Assembly (NCBI GenBank): GCA_028873535.1
Contig: JAGWIJ010000003.1
Coordinates: 1 to 64,000, forward strand
Reading direction: 5' to 3'
Length of the DNA: 64,000 nt
From: Pseudomonadota bacterium
GTDB taxonomy: Bacteria; Pseudomonadota; Gammaproteobacteria; Burkholderiales; Ferrovaceae
The notes beneath the pieces are model-generated. The model ran no database searches. It saw only the letters and a list, made by a program, of their open reading frames with translations, and was not told the DNA's origin. Positions 1 to 6,781 of the stretch are shown piece after piece. Position numbers and translations under genes: made by a program. Each line of letters begins with the position of its first letter. Position 1 is the first letter of the stretch.

Positions 1-128
1 CCTATCTGGCCGTGGCCCTCGCGGCGATCTTCCGGCGCAGCAGTGGCGCACGCCGCAAGCGCCGGTTCGAAGGTTCCGGTTTGCCCGCTGCCGATGCAGG
101 GGCGGCGGGAATGGCCACGGTCTGCTAG
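1..128 (+). CDS. C-terminal end of an unidentified, probably membrane-anchored protein (partial)
   Basis: Only the last 41 codons are visible, in the frame beginning at base 3 and ending in TAG at 126-128. The peptide starts with a short hydrophobic run (YLAVALAAIF), followed at once by a strongly basic stretch (RRSSGARRKRR) and a Gly/Ala-rich tail. A membrane segment followed by Arg/Lys fits the cytoplasmic end of a polytopic membrane protein. It is not a PEP-CTERM sorting tail, because about 30 residues follow the hydrophobic segment. The family cannot be named from this fragment. An exosortase or other EPS-locus membrane protein would suit the context, but that is a guess. Confidence 0.4.
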   Translation, partial: YLAVALAAIFRRSSGARRKRRFEGSGLPAADAGAAGMATVC

Positions 129-178
129 CCGGCCCCATCTGATGGCGACCTTGGCAGCCGTCCGCGAGGGCTTGTCGA

Positions 179-742
179 TTGCCTCTGCCTAGGCGACATC
201 GAGGGTCGCGCCGCCGCAACGGGCGGAACATGCTGCTGGCCTTCGGACTGGTGGCCGGGTGCATGCTGCTGCTGAGCGTGGCGCCGCGGCGCGGCGCCAC
301 GCTCACGATCGCCTGGGACGCCGACCAGCGGCAGCCGCAGGTGGCGGGCTACAAGGTCTACTACGGCACGCGAAGCCATGTTTACGACGATTTTCAGGAT
401 GCGGGGAAGGCTCACAACTGCCGGATCGGCGCGCTGGCCGATCGCACGACCTACTATGTCGCCGTTGCGAGCTACGATCTCACCGGAACCGAGAGCACCC
501 TGTCGCGCGAGGTTGCCGGGATGGCCAGATCGGAATGGCCCGCTTTGGCGCTGCGCGGTGCCGGCGATCGTCGCGGTTGCGATGGCGGACGCGCCGCTCC
601 CTTGCCGTTCGAATCCGCCATCCAGTTCCTGATGTCGCGGTTTCGCGTGCGTCTGGCGGCGCTGTTTGCATCAATCCCTTGGCCGGTTGCGGACCGCGGT
701 GGGCGCCTGTCTCCAAACGGAGACGGCAAGAGTCCTTTGTAA
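179..742 (+). CDS. Small secreted or anchored fibronectin type III domain protein, possibly frameshifted at its C-terminus
   Basis: A TTG start at 179 has GAGGG 8 bases upstream and gives an Arg-rich N-terminus (RRRNGRN) before the hydrophobic segment LLAFGLVAGC. ATG at 230 is the alternative start; it would lack the positive n-region. Residues about 40-115 resemble a fibronectin type III fold: TIAWDAD, then YKVYYGT, and a strand pair around TTYYVAVASYD. FN3 proteins like this are common in XrtA/EPS loci. After about residue 118 the sequence becomes Arg/Pro-rich and loses domain character, while another frame is briefly hydrophobic there, so a frameshift or a degraded tail is possible. No PEP-CTERM tail was found in any frame. 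The role is unknown; it may be an extracellular accessory protein. Confidence 0.5.
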   Translation: MPLPRRHRGSRRRNGRNMLLAFGLVAGCMLLLSVAPRRGATLTIAWDADQRQPQVAGYKVYYGTRSHVYDDFQDAGKAHNCRIGALADRTTYYVAVASYDLTGTESTLSREVAGMARSEWPALALRGAGDRRGCDGGRAAPLPFESAIQFLMSRFRVRLAALFASIPWPVADRGGRLSPNGDGKSPL

Positions 743-855
743 TCAATGACGGAGTCGCGCGAGGCGAGGTGAGGTGTTGGTGATTGACGACAGATGCCGA
801 CGCCATTTCATGGACTTTGTCGTCGTATCCTAATGTTTTAATGGCTTTTTGATGA

Positions 856-871
856 TGGTACGTGGCTTGCT
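856..871 (+). promoter_or_regulatory. Sigma-54 (RpoN) promoter, near-consensus
   Basis: TGGTACGTGGCTTGCT matches the -24/-12 consensus TGGCACGNNNNTTGCW at every defined position except C4 (T here). The GG and GC elements have the required 10-base spacing. It lies 100 bases upstream of the ATG of the beta-helix protein at 971, giving a leader of about 88 bases. PEP-CTERM/EPS loci are known to be driven by RpoN with the PrsK/PrsR pair, so the site fits its context. The enhancer-binding protein acting here is not identified. Confidence 0.75.
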
Positions 872-970
872 TGCAACGCTGTGTGCGGACTTGCGCGCAG
901 TCTGAAGTCCCTGGGCAGGCTGAAGCGCCCGCAACTGGCGTCAAACATCTTTGAAATCTGGAGTCTCTCA

Positions 971-2659
971 ATGTTTGGTAAAAATTTACGCTGGATCGCA
1001 TTCCTGATCGCGCTGGTCGGATTCGCCTTCGCAAGCGCGGCTCAGGCCGCTGCCCCGCAGCTGTTCTTCACCGATCTGCTGAGTGCGCCGGCGACGGGCG
1101 GCGAGAACGGCAATGGCGCCTACGTCACCCTCTACGGCAATGGCTTCGGCGCCAGCCAGGGAACCTCGACCGTCAGTCTCAACGGCTCCACGAGCAGTGT
1201 GCGCGTGGTGTCCTGGGGAACCGGCTGGCTCTGGTACCAGAAGATCGTGGTGCAGTTGCTGCCCAGCGCGACCACCGGCAACCTCAGCGTCAATGTCGCC
1301 GGCACGGGATCCAACTCGCTTCCCTTCACGGTTCGCGGCGGCCATATCTACTACGTTGCGACCAGCGGCAGCGACAGCGCAGCGGGCAGTTTCACGGCGC
1401 CGTGGAAATCGGTCGCGAATGCGGTCCATACCATGTCCGCGGGTGACATCACCTATGTCGGCAATGGTGTGAGCCAGACCGCCATGGACAACTACAACGG
1501 CTGCGTCGCGGTCACCGGCGGCAGCGGCACGGCTGCACTGCCCGTGGCACTCGTCGGCTATCCGGGCGCGATTGCCACCATCGGCAGCGCCAGCAACTGC
1601 AGCTATTCCCTGCGCACCCCGCAAGTCTCGGGATCGATGGACTACTGGGTCGTCGCCAACCTGAAGTTCGTCAGCGGCGACTTCGATCTGGTCTCGGTGA
1701 GCGGCTGGCGCGTCGTCGGCAACGACCTCAGCAATACGCGCGGTTCGGGCCAATCCGCCACCCTGCACGCGGAAACCGTCACGCAGCTGACTGTCAACGG
1801 CAACTACGTCCACGACGTGGGCACGGCTGCCGGCTCGATCGACAAGTACTATCATGGCGTCTACTACACGACCAACTCCAACCACATCTTCATGGGCTGG
1901 AACGAGGTGGCGCCGAATAACACCAGGTCGACCACCAGCGGCGGTTGCCGTGCGGTCCAGTTCTATTCGACCGGCGGCGCCGACCAGTTCGATCTTCACG
2001 TGCACGACAACCGCATCCATGACGCGATCTGCGATGGTCTGAATTTCGCCACCGTCAACCCGGGCGGCGGCACGGTCGAGGCTTACAACAACGTCATCTA
2101 CCACGTCGGCACCGGCCCGGATCCCGGCAACGGCAGCTCGAACTATGCCTGCATCCTGGTCGGCTCCGGCGGCACACCGACCGTGGCAGCCGACCTGTAC
2201 AACAACACCCTCTACGACTGCGGCAGCCGCGGCGTCTCGGAAGGCGATGCGGGCGCCCTGGCGGTCTTCGGCGTGCCGGTGCGTCTGCGCAACAACGCCA
2301 TCCAGATCCTCAGCAACGAGGCCTACCTGACCAACTCGACCAGTGGCTATTGCTCGTCGCTTACCGGCAGCAGCAACCTCTGGTTTGGCGGCAGCGGCAC
2401 CGCATGCAGCAGCCAGCTTTCCGGCAATGTAGGGTCGGATCCCCTGTTCGTGGCCGCCGGCTCGGCCAACTTCCACCTGCAGTCGGTGAGCCCGGCGATC
2501 GACAAGGGCACGACGATCAGCGCCCTGACCACGGATCTCGACGGCAATGGACGCCCGCAGGGGCCTGCCTACGATATCGGCGCCTACGAATACGGCACAG
2601 CCACGATTCCCCAGCCCGCCGCCCTGCAGCCTCCCACCAACGTGCGCGTCGTTCCCTGA
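971..2659 (+). CDS. Secreted TIG plus right-handed beta-helix protein (choice-of-anchor-Q type), probable polysaccharide-active protein
   Basis: The ATG at 971 is chosen because it gives a clean signal peptide (MFGKNLRWIAFLIALVGF, cleavage after SAAQA, about residue 26); the frame is open 30 codons further upstream. Residues about 28-120 look like an IPT/TIG Ig-like domain (VTLYGNGFG, VSLNG, LPFTV). From HIYYVATSGSDSAAGS onward the protein shows the opening of DUF1565/NosD-like right-handed beta-helices, with repeated Asn/Gly-rich coils such as VNGNYVHDV and YNNVIYHV to about residue 520. The end, DIGAYEYG followed by PTNVRVVP, is typical of choice-of-anchor-Q proteins and stops at the edge of what is usually a following FN3 domain. 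Such helices often belong to polysaccharide lyases, epimerases or hydrolases; no catalytic residues are assigned. The sigma-54 promoter lies upstream. Confidence 0.75.
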   Translation: MFGKNLRWIAFLIALVGFAFASAAQAAAPQLFFTDLLSAPATGGENGNGAYVTLYGNGFGASQGTSTVSLNGSTSSVRVVSWGTGWLWYQKIVVQLLPSATTGNLSVNVAGTGSNSLPFTVRGGHIYYVATSGSDSAAGSFTAPWKSVANAVHTMSAGDITYVGNGVSQTAMDNYNGCVAVTGGSGTAALPVALVGYPGAIATIGSASNCSYSLRTPQVSGSMDYWVVANLKFVSGDFDLVSVSGWRVVGNDLSNTRGSGQSATLHAETVTQLTVNGNYVHDVGTAAGSIDKYYHGVYYTTNSNHIFMGWNEVAPNNTRSTTSGGCRAVQFYSTGGADQFDLHVHDNRIHDAICDGLNFATVNPGGGTVEAYNNVIYHVGTGPDPGNGSSNYACILVGSGGTPTVAADLYNNTLYDCGSRGVSEGDAGALAVFGVPVRLRNNAIQILSNEAYLTNSTSGYCSSLTGSSNLWFGGSGTACSSQLSGNVGSDPLFVAAGSANFHLQSVSPAIDKGTTISALTTDLDGNGRPQGPAYDIGAYEYGTATIPQPAALQPPTNVRVVP

Positions 2660-2728
2660 CGTCTTAGACTGCGAGGGGGCGCATGCCGTGGCGGCCGACG
2701 TCCGCGCCGTCCGGTGTGAACATCCCAA

Positions 2729-3766
2729 GTGGAACGAGTAGCCCCCGTGTCTTCCCGACCTGCTCCAATCGCATCAGCAGAATGTCTGCCCCCCCTGGAG
2801 CGGTCCGGCCGCCTTGCAGTGATCATTCCGACGCTGAACGAGGAGCGCATGATCGGCGCCTGCCTGCAGGCGCTGGTCGCGCAGGACCTGGCGCGCGAGC
2901 GGATCTCGGTGGTGGTGGTCGACAACGGTTCCACCGATGGCACCCTGGGCGTCATCGACACCTTCCGTGAACAGCTTGCCGTGCGCGTATTCCAGCGCCC
3001 GGGCCTGCGCATTTCGGGCCTGAGGAACTTCGGCGTCGCGCAGGTCGACACCCCGGTGATCGCCTTTCTCGATGCCGATTGCCTGCCTGAGCCGGACTGG
3101 GCGGCGCGCGCCCTGGTCGCGCTCGACACGCTGGGACCGCGGATCATCCTGGGCGGCGACTACCGCATTCCTCCAGCATCGAGCTGGCTGGCGCGCGCCT
3201 GGTTCGAACAGCGCAGCGCACCCAAGTCCGGCTCGGTGGGCTACCTGCCTTCGGGAAACCTGCTGATGCGACGCGCGGAATTCCTGGCCCTCGGCGGATT
3301 CGACGAATCGCTGCAGACCAACGAGGATGCCGAACTGTGCGCGCGCGCGCGGGGTACCGGCTTCAGCGTCCATGCCGACCCGCAACTCGCTGTCGTCCAC
3401 CTGGGGACTCCGCAGACCATCGCGCAGTTCTTCCGCAAACAGCGCTGGCATGGCAGCCACGTCTTCCGCGTGTTCCTGCGCAGCCGGGGACGGCAGAACC
3501 TGAAGCCGGTCGCGCTGGCCTTCACGACCATCATTGCGGGCGGCGCGCTGCCCGTCACTCTGGCTTACGCAGCCTCAGGCGGACGCCTCGAACCGGCTTC
3601 GATCGCCGCGGCGCTGCTGCTCGGGCCGCCGCTGACCCTGGCCTCCCGGTCGATCCTGCGCCATGGGCGGGTACGCTATTTCCTGCCTATTGCAGCCGCA
3701 GTGCTGCTTTACGGGGTGGCGCGCGCGGCTTCGATCCTGCAGTCGGGGCGCTCCAGCCGGGGATAG
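2729..3766 (+). CDS. Membrane-associated family 2 glycosyltransferase
   Basis: This 345-residue protein carries a GT-A fold: the nucleotide-binding start LAVIIPTLNEE at about residue 29, VVVDNGSTDGT, and the DXD-type motif FLDADC near residue 113, followed by the acceptor-side pattern GGFDESLQTNEDAEL with the ED pair. The C-terminal third has hydrophobic helices (about residues 255-340), so the enzyme sits at the inner membrane. It would add a sugar to a lipid-linked EPS intermediate. The start is GTG at 2729 without a clear ribosome site; a GTG at 2747 is also possible. It is transcribed with the beta-helix gene (69-base gap) and converges on the large minus-strand EPS unit, ending 19 bases from it. 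Confidence 0.8.
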   Translation: MERVAPVSSRPAPIASAECLPPLERSGRLAVIIPTLNEERMIGACLQALVAQDLARERISVVVVDNGSTDGTLGVIDTFREQLAVRVFQRPGLRISGLRNFGVAQVDTPVIAFLDADCLPEPDWAARALVALDTLGPRIILGGDYRIPPASSWLARAWFEQRSAPKSGSVGYLPSGNLLMRRAEFLALGGFDESLQTNEDAELCARARGTGFSVHADPQLAVVHLGTPQTIAQFFRKQRWHGSHVFRVFLRSRGRQNLKPVALAFTTIIAGGALPVTLAYAASGGRLEPASIAAALLLGPPLTLASRSILRHGRVRYFLPIAAAVLLYGVARAASILQSGRSSRG

Positions 3767-3785
3767 CGGCGGCTGGCTGCCCTGC

Positions 3786-4838
3786 TCAGTGCCGGTCGGC
3801 GCAGTGCACGCGCCAGGGCTGCCAGATCAGGTAATAGCTCAGTGCCGCGACGGAGAATCGGCCGTCGGGGCCGGTGACCTTGCCCTCGCTCAGATTGATA
3901 CGCGGAATCGCCAGCGGGTCGGTGTCCGCACACCAGACGCCCGGATCATTGGCGAATGCCAGGCGGTAGCCCGCCGCTTCCACGCGTGCGCGCGCTGCGG
4001 CATTCCAGTCCCCGTTCGGGTAGCTGAACAGGGCGAGATCCTCGCCACTCTCGACGGCGATCAGGCGACGCGACTCGGCAAGCTCGCGGTCCATCGCGGG
4101 GGCATCGAGATTGCTCAGGATCTCGTGGTGCATGGTGTGCGATCCGAAGCAGATGTCGCCCTCGCGCAGGGAACGCGCCTCGTCCCAGCGCATCGTCCGG
4201 TCGCACGGGGCAGCAGCGGCAGGGAAGCGCGCAACACAGGCTGCCAGCACCTGCCCGCGCGCTGCCGGCGCCAGCCGCTTGAGCAGGGCCAGCAGGTCCT
4301 CGGGCGACTGGCAGGCCGCCGCGCCCAGAGCGGTCTGCAGCAGTGCCTGCAGCGCCGTCAGGCCGGCACCGTTGGTGGCGACCGCGGAACGCCAGACGCC
4401 GACCGCAGTTTCCGGCCAGTAGGGCGAGGCGCTGTCCATCCGGCCTGGGCACAGGAAGATGCACGCCGGCGCACCTGCCTGGCGCAGCAGCGGCGCAGCG
4501 TTGCGCACATTGTCCTCCCAGCCGTCGTCGAAGGTGAGCGCCAGCGCCAGGCCGGTGGCGGGCGGCGACGCGCAGCGGCGCAGGTCGATCAGCGGGTGGC
4601 GTCGCGCGACGTAGGCGACCAACGCGGCGAATGTGCGTGTGCGCATCACCATTCCGGCCGGCGAATGGGTCGCATCGAACTCGGCGTCGTCCAGGATGCG
4701 GTGCAGGTTGACCACCAGCGCGCAACCCGTCCGGCGCAGCCTCCAGCGCGCCCAGCCGATGAGTCCCGAGCGCAGCAGCAGCTCGAACCAGCATGCCTTG
4801 AGCCAGCGCCGCGCGTGCGCCCGCAGGGTCGCCCCCAT
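3786..4838 (-). CDS. Polysaccharide deacetylase (NodB homology) family protein
   Basis: A 350-residue protein with the carbohydrate esterase 4 signature: LTFDDGWEDN (TFDDG 102-106, metal and base Asp), GSHTMHHEILSN carrying the His metal ligands, and SYPNGDWN as motif 3. It would remove N- or O-acetyl groups from a sugar polymer or lipid-linked precursor. About 95 residues precede the catalytic motif, and there is no signal peptide, so it may act in the cytoplasm or on membrane-bound intermediates. The ATG at 4838 overlaps the stop of the upstream formyltransferase by one base (TGATG). It is the last gene of the minus-strand EPS series and one of three deacetylases in the locus. Confidence 0.8.
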   Translation of the reverse strand: MGATLRAHARRWLKACWFELLLRSGLIGWARWRLRRTGCALVVNLHRILDDAEFDATHSPAGMVMRTRTFAALVAYVARRHPLIDLRRCASPPATGLALALTFDDGWEDNVRNAAPLLRQAGAPACIFLCPGRMDSASPYWPETAVGVWRSAVATNGAGLTALQALLQTALGAAACQSPEDLLALLKRLAPAARGQVLAACVARFPAAAAPCDRTMRWDEARSLREGDICFGSHTMHHEILSNLDAPAMDRELAESRRLIAVESGEDLALFSYPNGDWNAAARARVEAAGYRLAFANDPGVWCADTDPLAIPRINLSEGKVTGPDGRFSVAALSYYLIWQPWRVHCADRH

Positions 4839-5623
4839 CAGATTGCCCGGAAGCCCTTGCGCCGCCAGGCCGCGATTTCGGCGATGGTGGGAAACGTGAA
4901 GTAGCTGCCCTGGCTGTGGTCGAGGGGTACCGCGCGCGCGGTACCGGCTTCGATCTCGCCGAGCGCGCGCGCCACGCAATGCGCGCCGTGGCGCTTGGAC
5001 CGCCGGATCAGGTGATCGAGCGTCTCGCCCGGATCGATCGCCAGCGACTCCTGCAACAGGGCAGGTCCTTCGTCGAGCTCGGCCACGACCTGATGAACGG
5101 TGACACCGACCTTGGTCTCGCCGTGGAACATCTGCCAGAAGGTCGGCATCATGCCCTTGAAGCGCGGCAGCGGGGCATGATGGATGTTCACGCAGCCCTG
5201 CGGCGCCAGGTTCAGCATGGGCTCCTTGAGCAGATACGGGCAGGCCACCGACACGATGAGATCGGCGCCGGCGCGCCGCGCCGCCTCCACGCACTCGGGC
5301 GAGTTGGGATTGCCCATGGGCACGCAGGGAATGTCGAATGCCGTGCACAGCTGCGCGAGCGAATGGAAGCGGCGCGTGTTGCGGTCCGCCGGGAGCCTGC
5401 CGCGCAGCTTCGCGACCAGCACGCGCGTCGCGAGACGCGCGAAACCCAGCGTGCCGTAGAGCGACGCAAGCTCGCGCGCCATCTGCAGGCGGCCCCGCTT
5501 GCCCATGGCGCGGCTGCAGAACACGCCGCGGATCTCGAAGCGGTCGGCGTAGTGGACGAGGAACTCCTCGAAAAACGGCAGGATGTACAGCGGGTCGTCC
5601 TGCGTCAGGAACAGTATCTTCAT
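4838..5623 (-). CDS. Fmt-like formyltransferase, probable sugar N-formyltransferase
   Basis: The 261-residue product has the formyl-transferase catalytic triad with canonical spacing: Asn146 and His148 in VNIHHAPLPRFKG and Asp184 in ELDEGPALL, as in methionyl-tRNA formyltransferase. It lacks the C-terminal Fmt domain. Within an EPS locus it most likely transfers a formyl group from N10-formyltetrahydrofolate to an amino sugar or its nucleotide-linked form. The locus contains two DegT-type aminotransferases that could supply such an amine. It starts six bases after the upstream glycosyltransferase ends and is translationally coupled to the deacetylase after it. The substrate cannot be read from the sequence. 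Confidence 0.75.
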   Translation of the reverse strand: MKILFLTQDDPLYILPFFEEFLVHYADRFEIRGVFCSRAMGKRGRLQMARELASLYGTLGFARLATRVLVAKLRGRLPADRNTRRFHSLAQLCTAFDIPCVPMGNPNSPECVEAARRAGADLIVSVACPYLLKEPMLNLAPQGCVNIHHAPLPRFKGMMPTFWQMFHGETKVGVTVHQVVAELDEGPALLQESLAIDPGETLDHLIRRSKRHGAHCVARALGEIEAGTARAVPLDHSQGSYFTFPTIAEIAAWRRKGFRAI

Positions 5624-5629
5624 GGCGGC

Positions 5630-6781
5630 CTATTTCCGTACGGTTTCCCACACCACGTACTTCCGTCCGCGCAACACCTCGACCACGCTGACCAGCGCCG
5701 CGAGATTGACGATGCAGAAGTAGAGGGGGACGGTGAGGACCCTGGAAATGCGCTGCAGCGGCAACGCCAGGCTGGCGAGCGCGCAGCCGTAGACCAGGGC
5801 CTGCGCCAGGAAGGCGCAAAGATAGAACGGTCGCCCCAGCAGGGGGAGGTTGGCCAGCAACAGGCCGATCAGGAAGAACGGCACCAGCCAGCGCAGAACC
5901 TTGTGCGACAGCAGCTGGAACGCGATCCAGCCATGCCGCAGCGGATTCAGGAGCTCGGCCACCGACAGCATGCCGCGGATTCCGCGCGTGACGACCCGCA
6001 CGCGCATCGAGAATTCCTCGCCGCTGGTCTGGGTGGTCTCCTCGTAGGCGAGAGCGCGGTCCTCGAAGGCGACGCGGAAGCCCTTCTTGATCACCTGCAG
6101 CGGCTGGACGAGGTCGCTGATGATGTCCGGATCGAGCGCGGTGTAGGCGCTGGCGCGCACCGCGTAGATGCAGCCGCAGCAGCCGCTGATGGTGCGGATC
6201 CGCGACTGGAACTTCTTGATCAGGTTCTCGTAGTTCCAGAACGCGATGGTGCCGAGGCCGGTCGGCGAAGCGCCCGTCTCGTCGAAGTACTGGTAGCGGC
6301 CGCTGGCCGCGCCGACAGCCGGGTCACGGAACTGCGACGCGAGGTAGCGCAGGGCCATCGGATGGTAGACGGTGGTGGCATCCGAAAAGATCAGCACTTC
6401 GCCGCGTGCCTCGAGCACGCCGTTGTTCTGGGCGCTGGTCTTGCCGGCGCGCTTTGCCATGCGCAGAAGGCGCACACGCGGATCGCTGACAGCCTTGACG
6501 ATCCCGTCGGTACCATCGCTGGAGCAATCGGACAGCACCAGGATTTCCATGCGGTCCGCCGGGTAGTCCAGGCGCAGGGTCTGTTCGAGCTTGCGTCCGA
6601 TGTTGGCCGCCTCGTTGTAGGCGGCGATCAGGATCGTGATGCGCGGAAAGTGATCCGGCGCGGGAGCGGGGCGACGCACCCAGCGGCTCAGGAACGCCAG
6701 CAGCAGGGGATAGCCGGCATAGGTGTAGCAGAGCAGGCCGGCAAATAACCAGAACAGGGTGGCGGCGACATCATCGATCAT
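5630..6781 (-). CDS. Membrane glycosyltransferase family 2 (cellulose-synthase-like topology)
   Basis: A 383-residue protein with an N-terminal membrane helix (about residues 8-30), a cytoplasmic GT2 domain (ITILIAAYNEAANI, VLSDCSSDGTDG, FSDATT as the DXD-like site, and SDLVQPLQVIKKGFRV as the acceptor motif), and several C-terminal helices from about residue 275. The layout is that of processive or lipid-linked glycosyltransferases in the inner membrane. The start ATG at 6781 forms an ATGA overlap with the preceding GT4 fusion gene. It probably adds one residue of the EPS repeat unit. Confidence 0.8.
   Translation of the reverse strand: MIDDVAATLFWLFAGLLCYTYAGYPLLLAFLSRWVRRPAPAPDHFPRITILIAAYNEAANIGRKLEQTLRLDYPADRMEILVLSDCSSDGTDGIVKAVSDPRVRLLRMAKRAGKTSAQNNGVLEARGEVLIFSDATTVYHPMALRYLASQFRDPAVGAASGRYQYFDETGASPTGLGTIAFWNYENLIKKFQSRIRTISGCCGCIYAVRASAYTALDPDIISDLVQPLQVIKKGFRVAFEDRALAYEETTQTSGEEFSMRVRVVTRGIRGMLSVAELLNPLRHGWIAFQLLSHKVLRWLVPFFLIGLLLANLPLLGRPFYLCAFLAQALVYGCALASLALPLQRISRVLTVPLYFCIVNLAALVSVVEVLRGRKYVVWETVRK

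Noticed and set aside
986-2728. A 580-codon antisense frame across the beta-helix gene
   Set aside because: No recognisable family; the sense frame has the signal peptide, TIG and helix coils.
4916-6748. A 610-codon plus-strand frame opposite the formyltransferase and GT2 genes
   Set aside because: His/Gln/Arg-rich shadow; both minus-strand proteins keep catalytic motifs.
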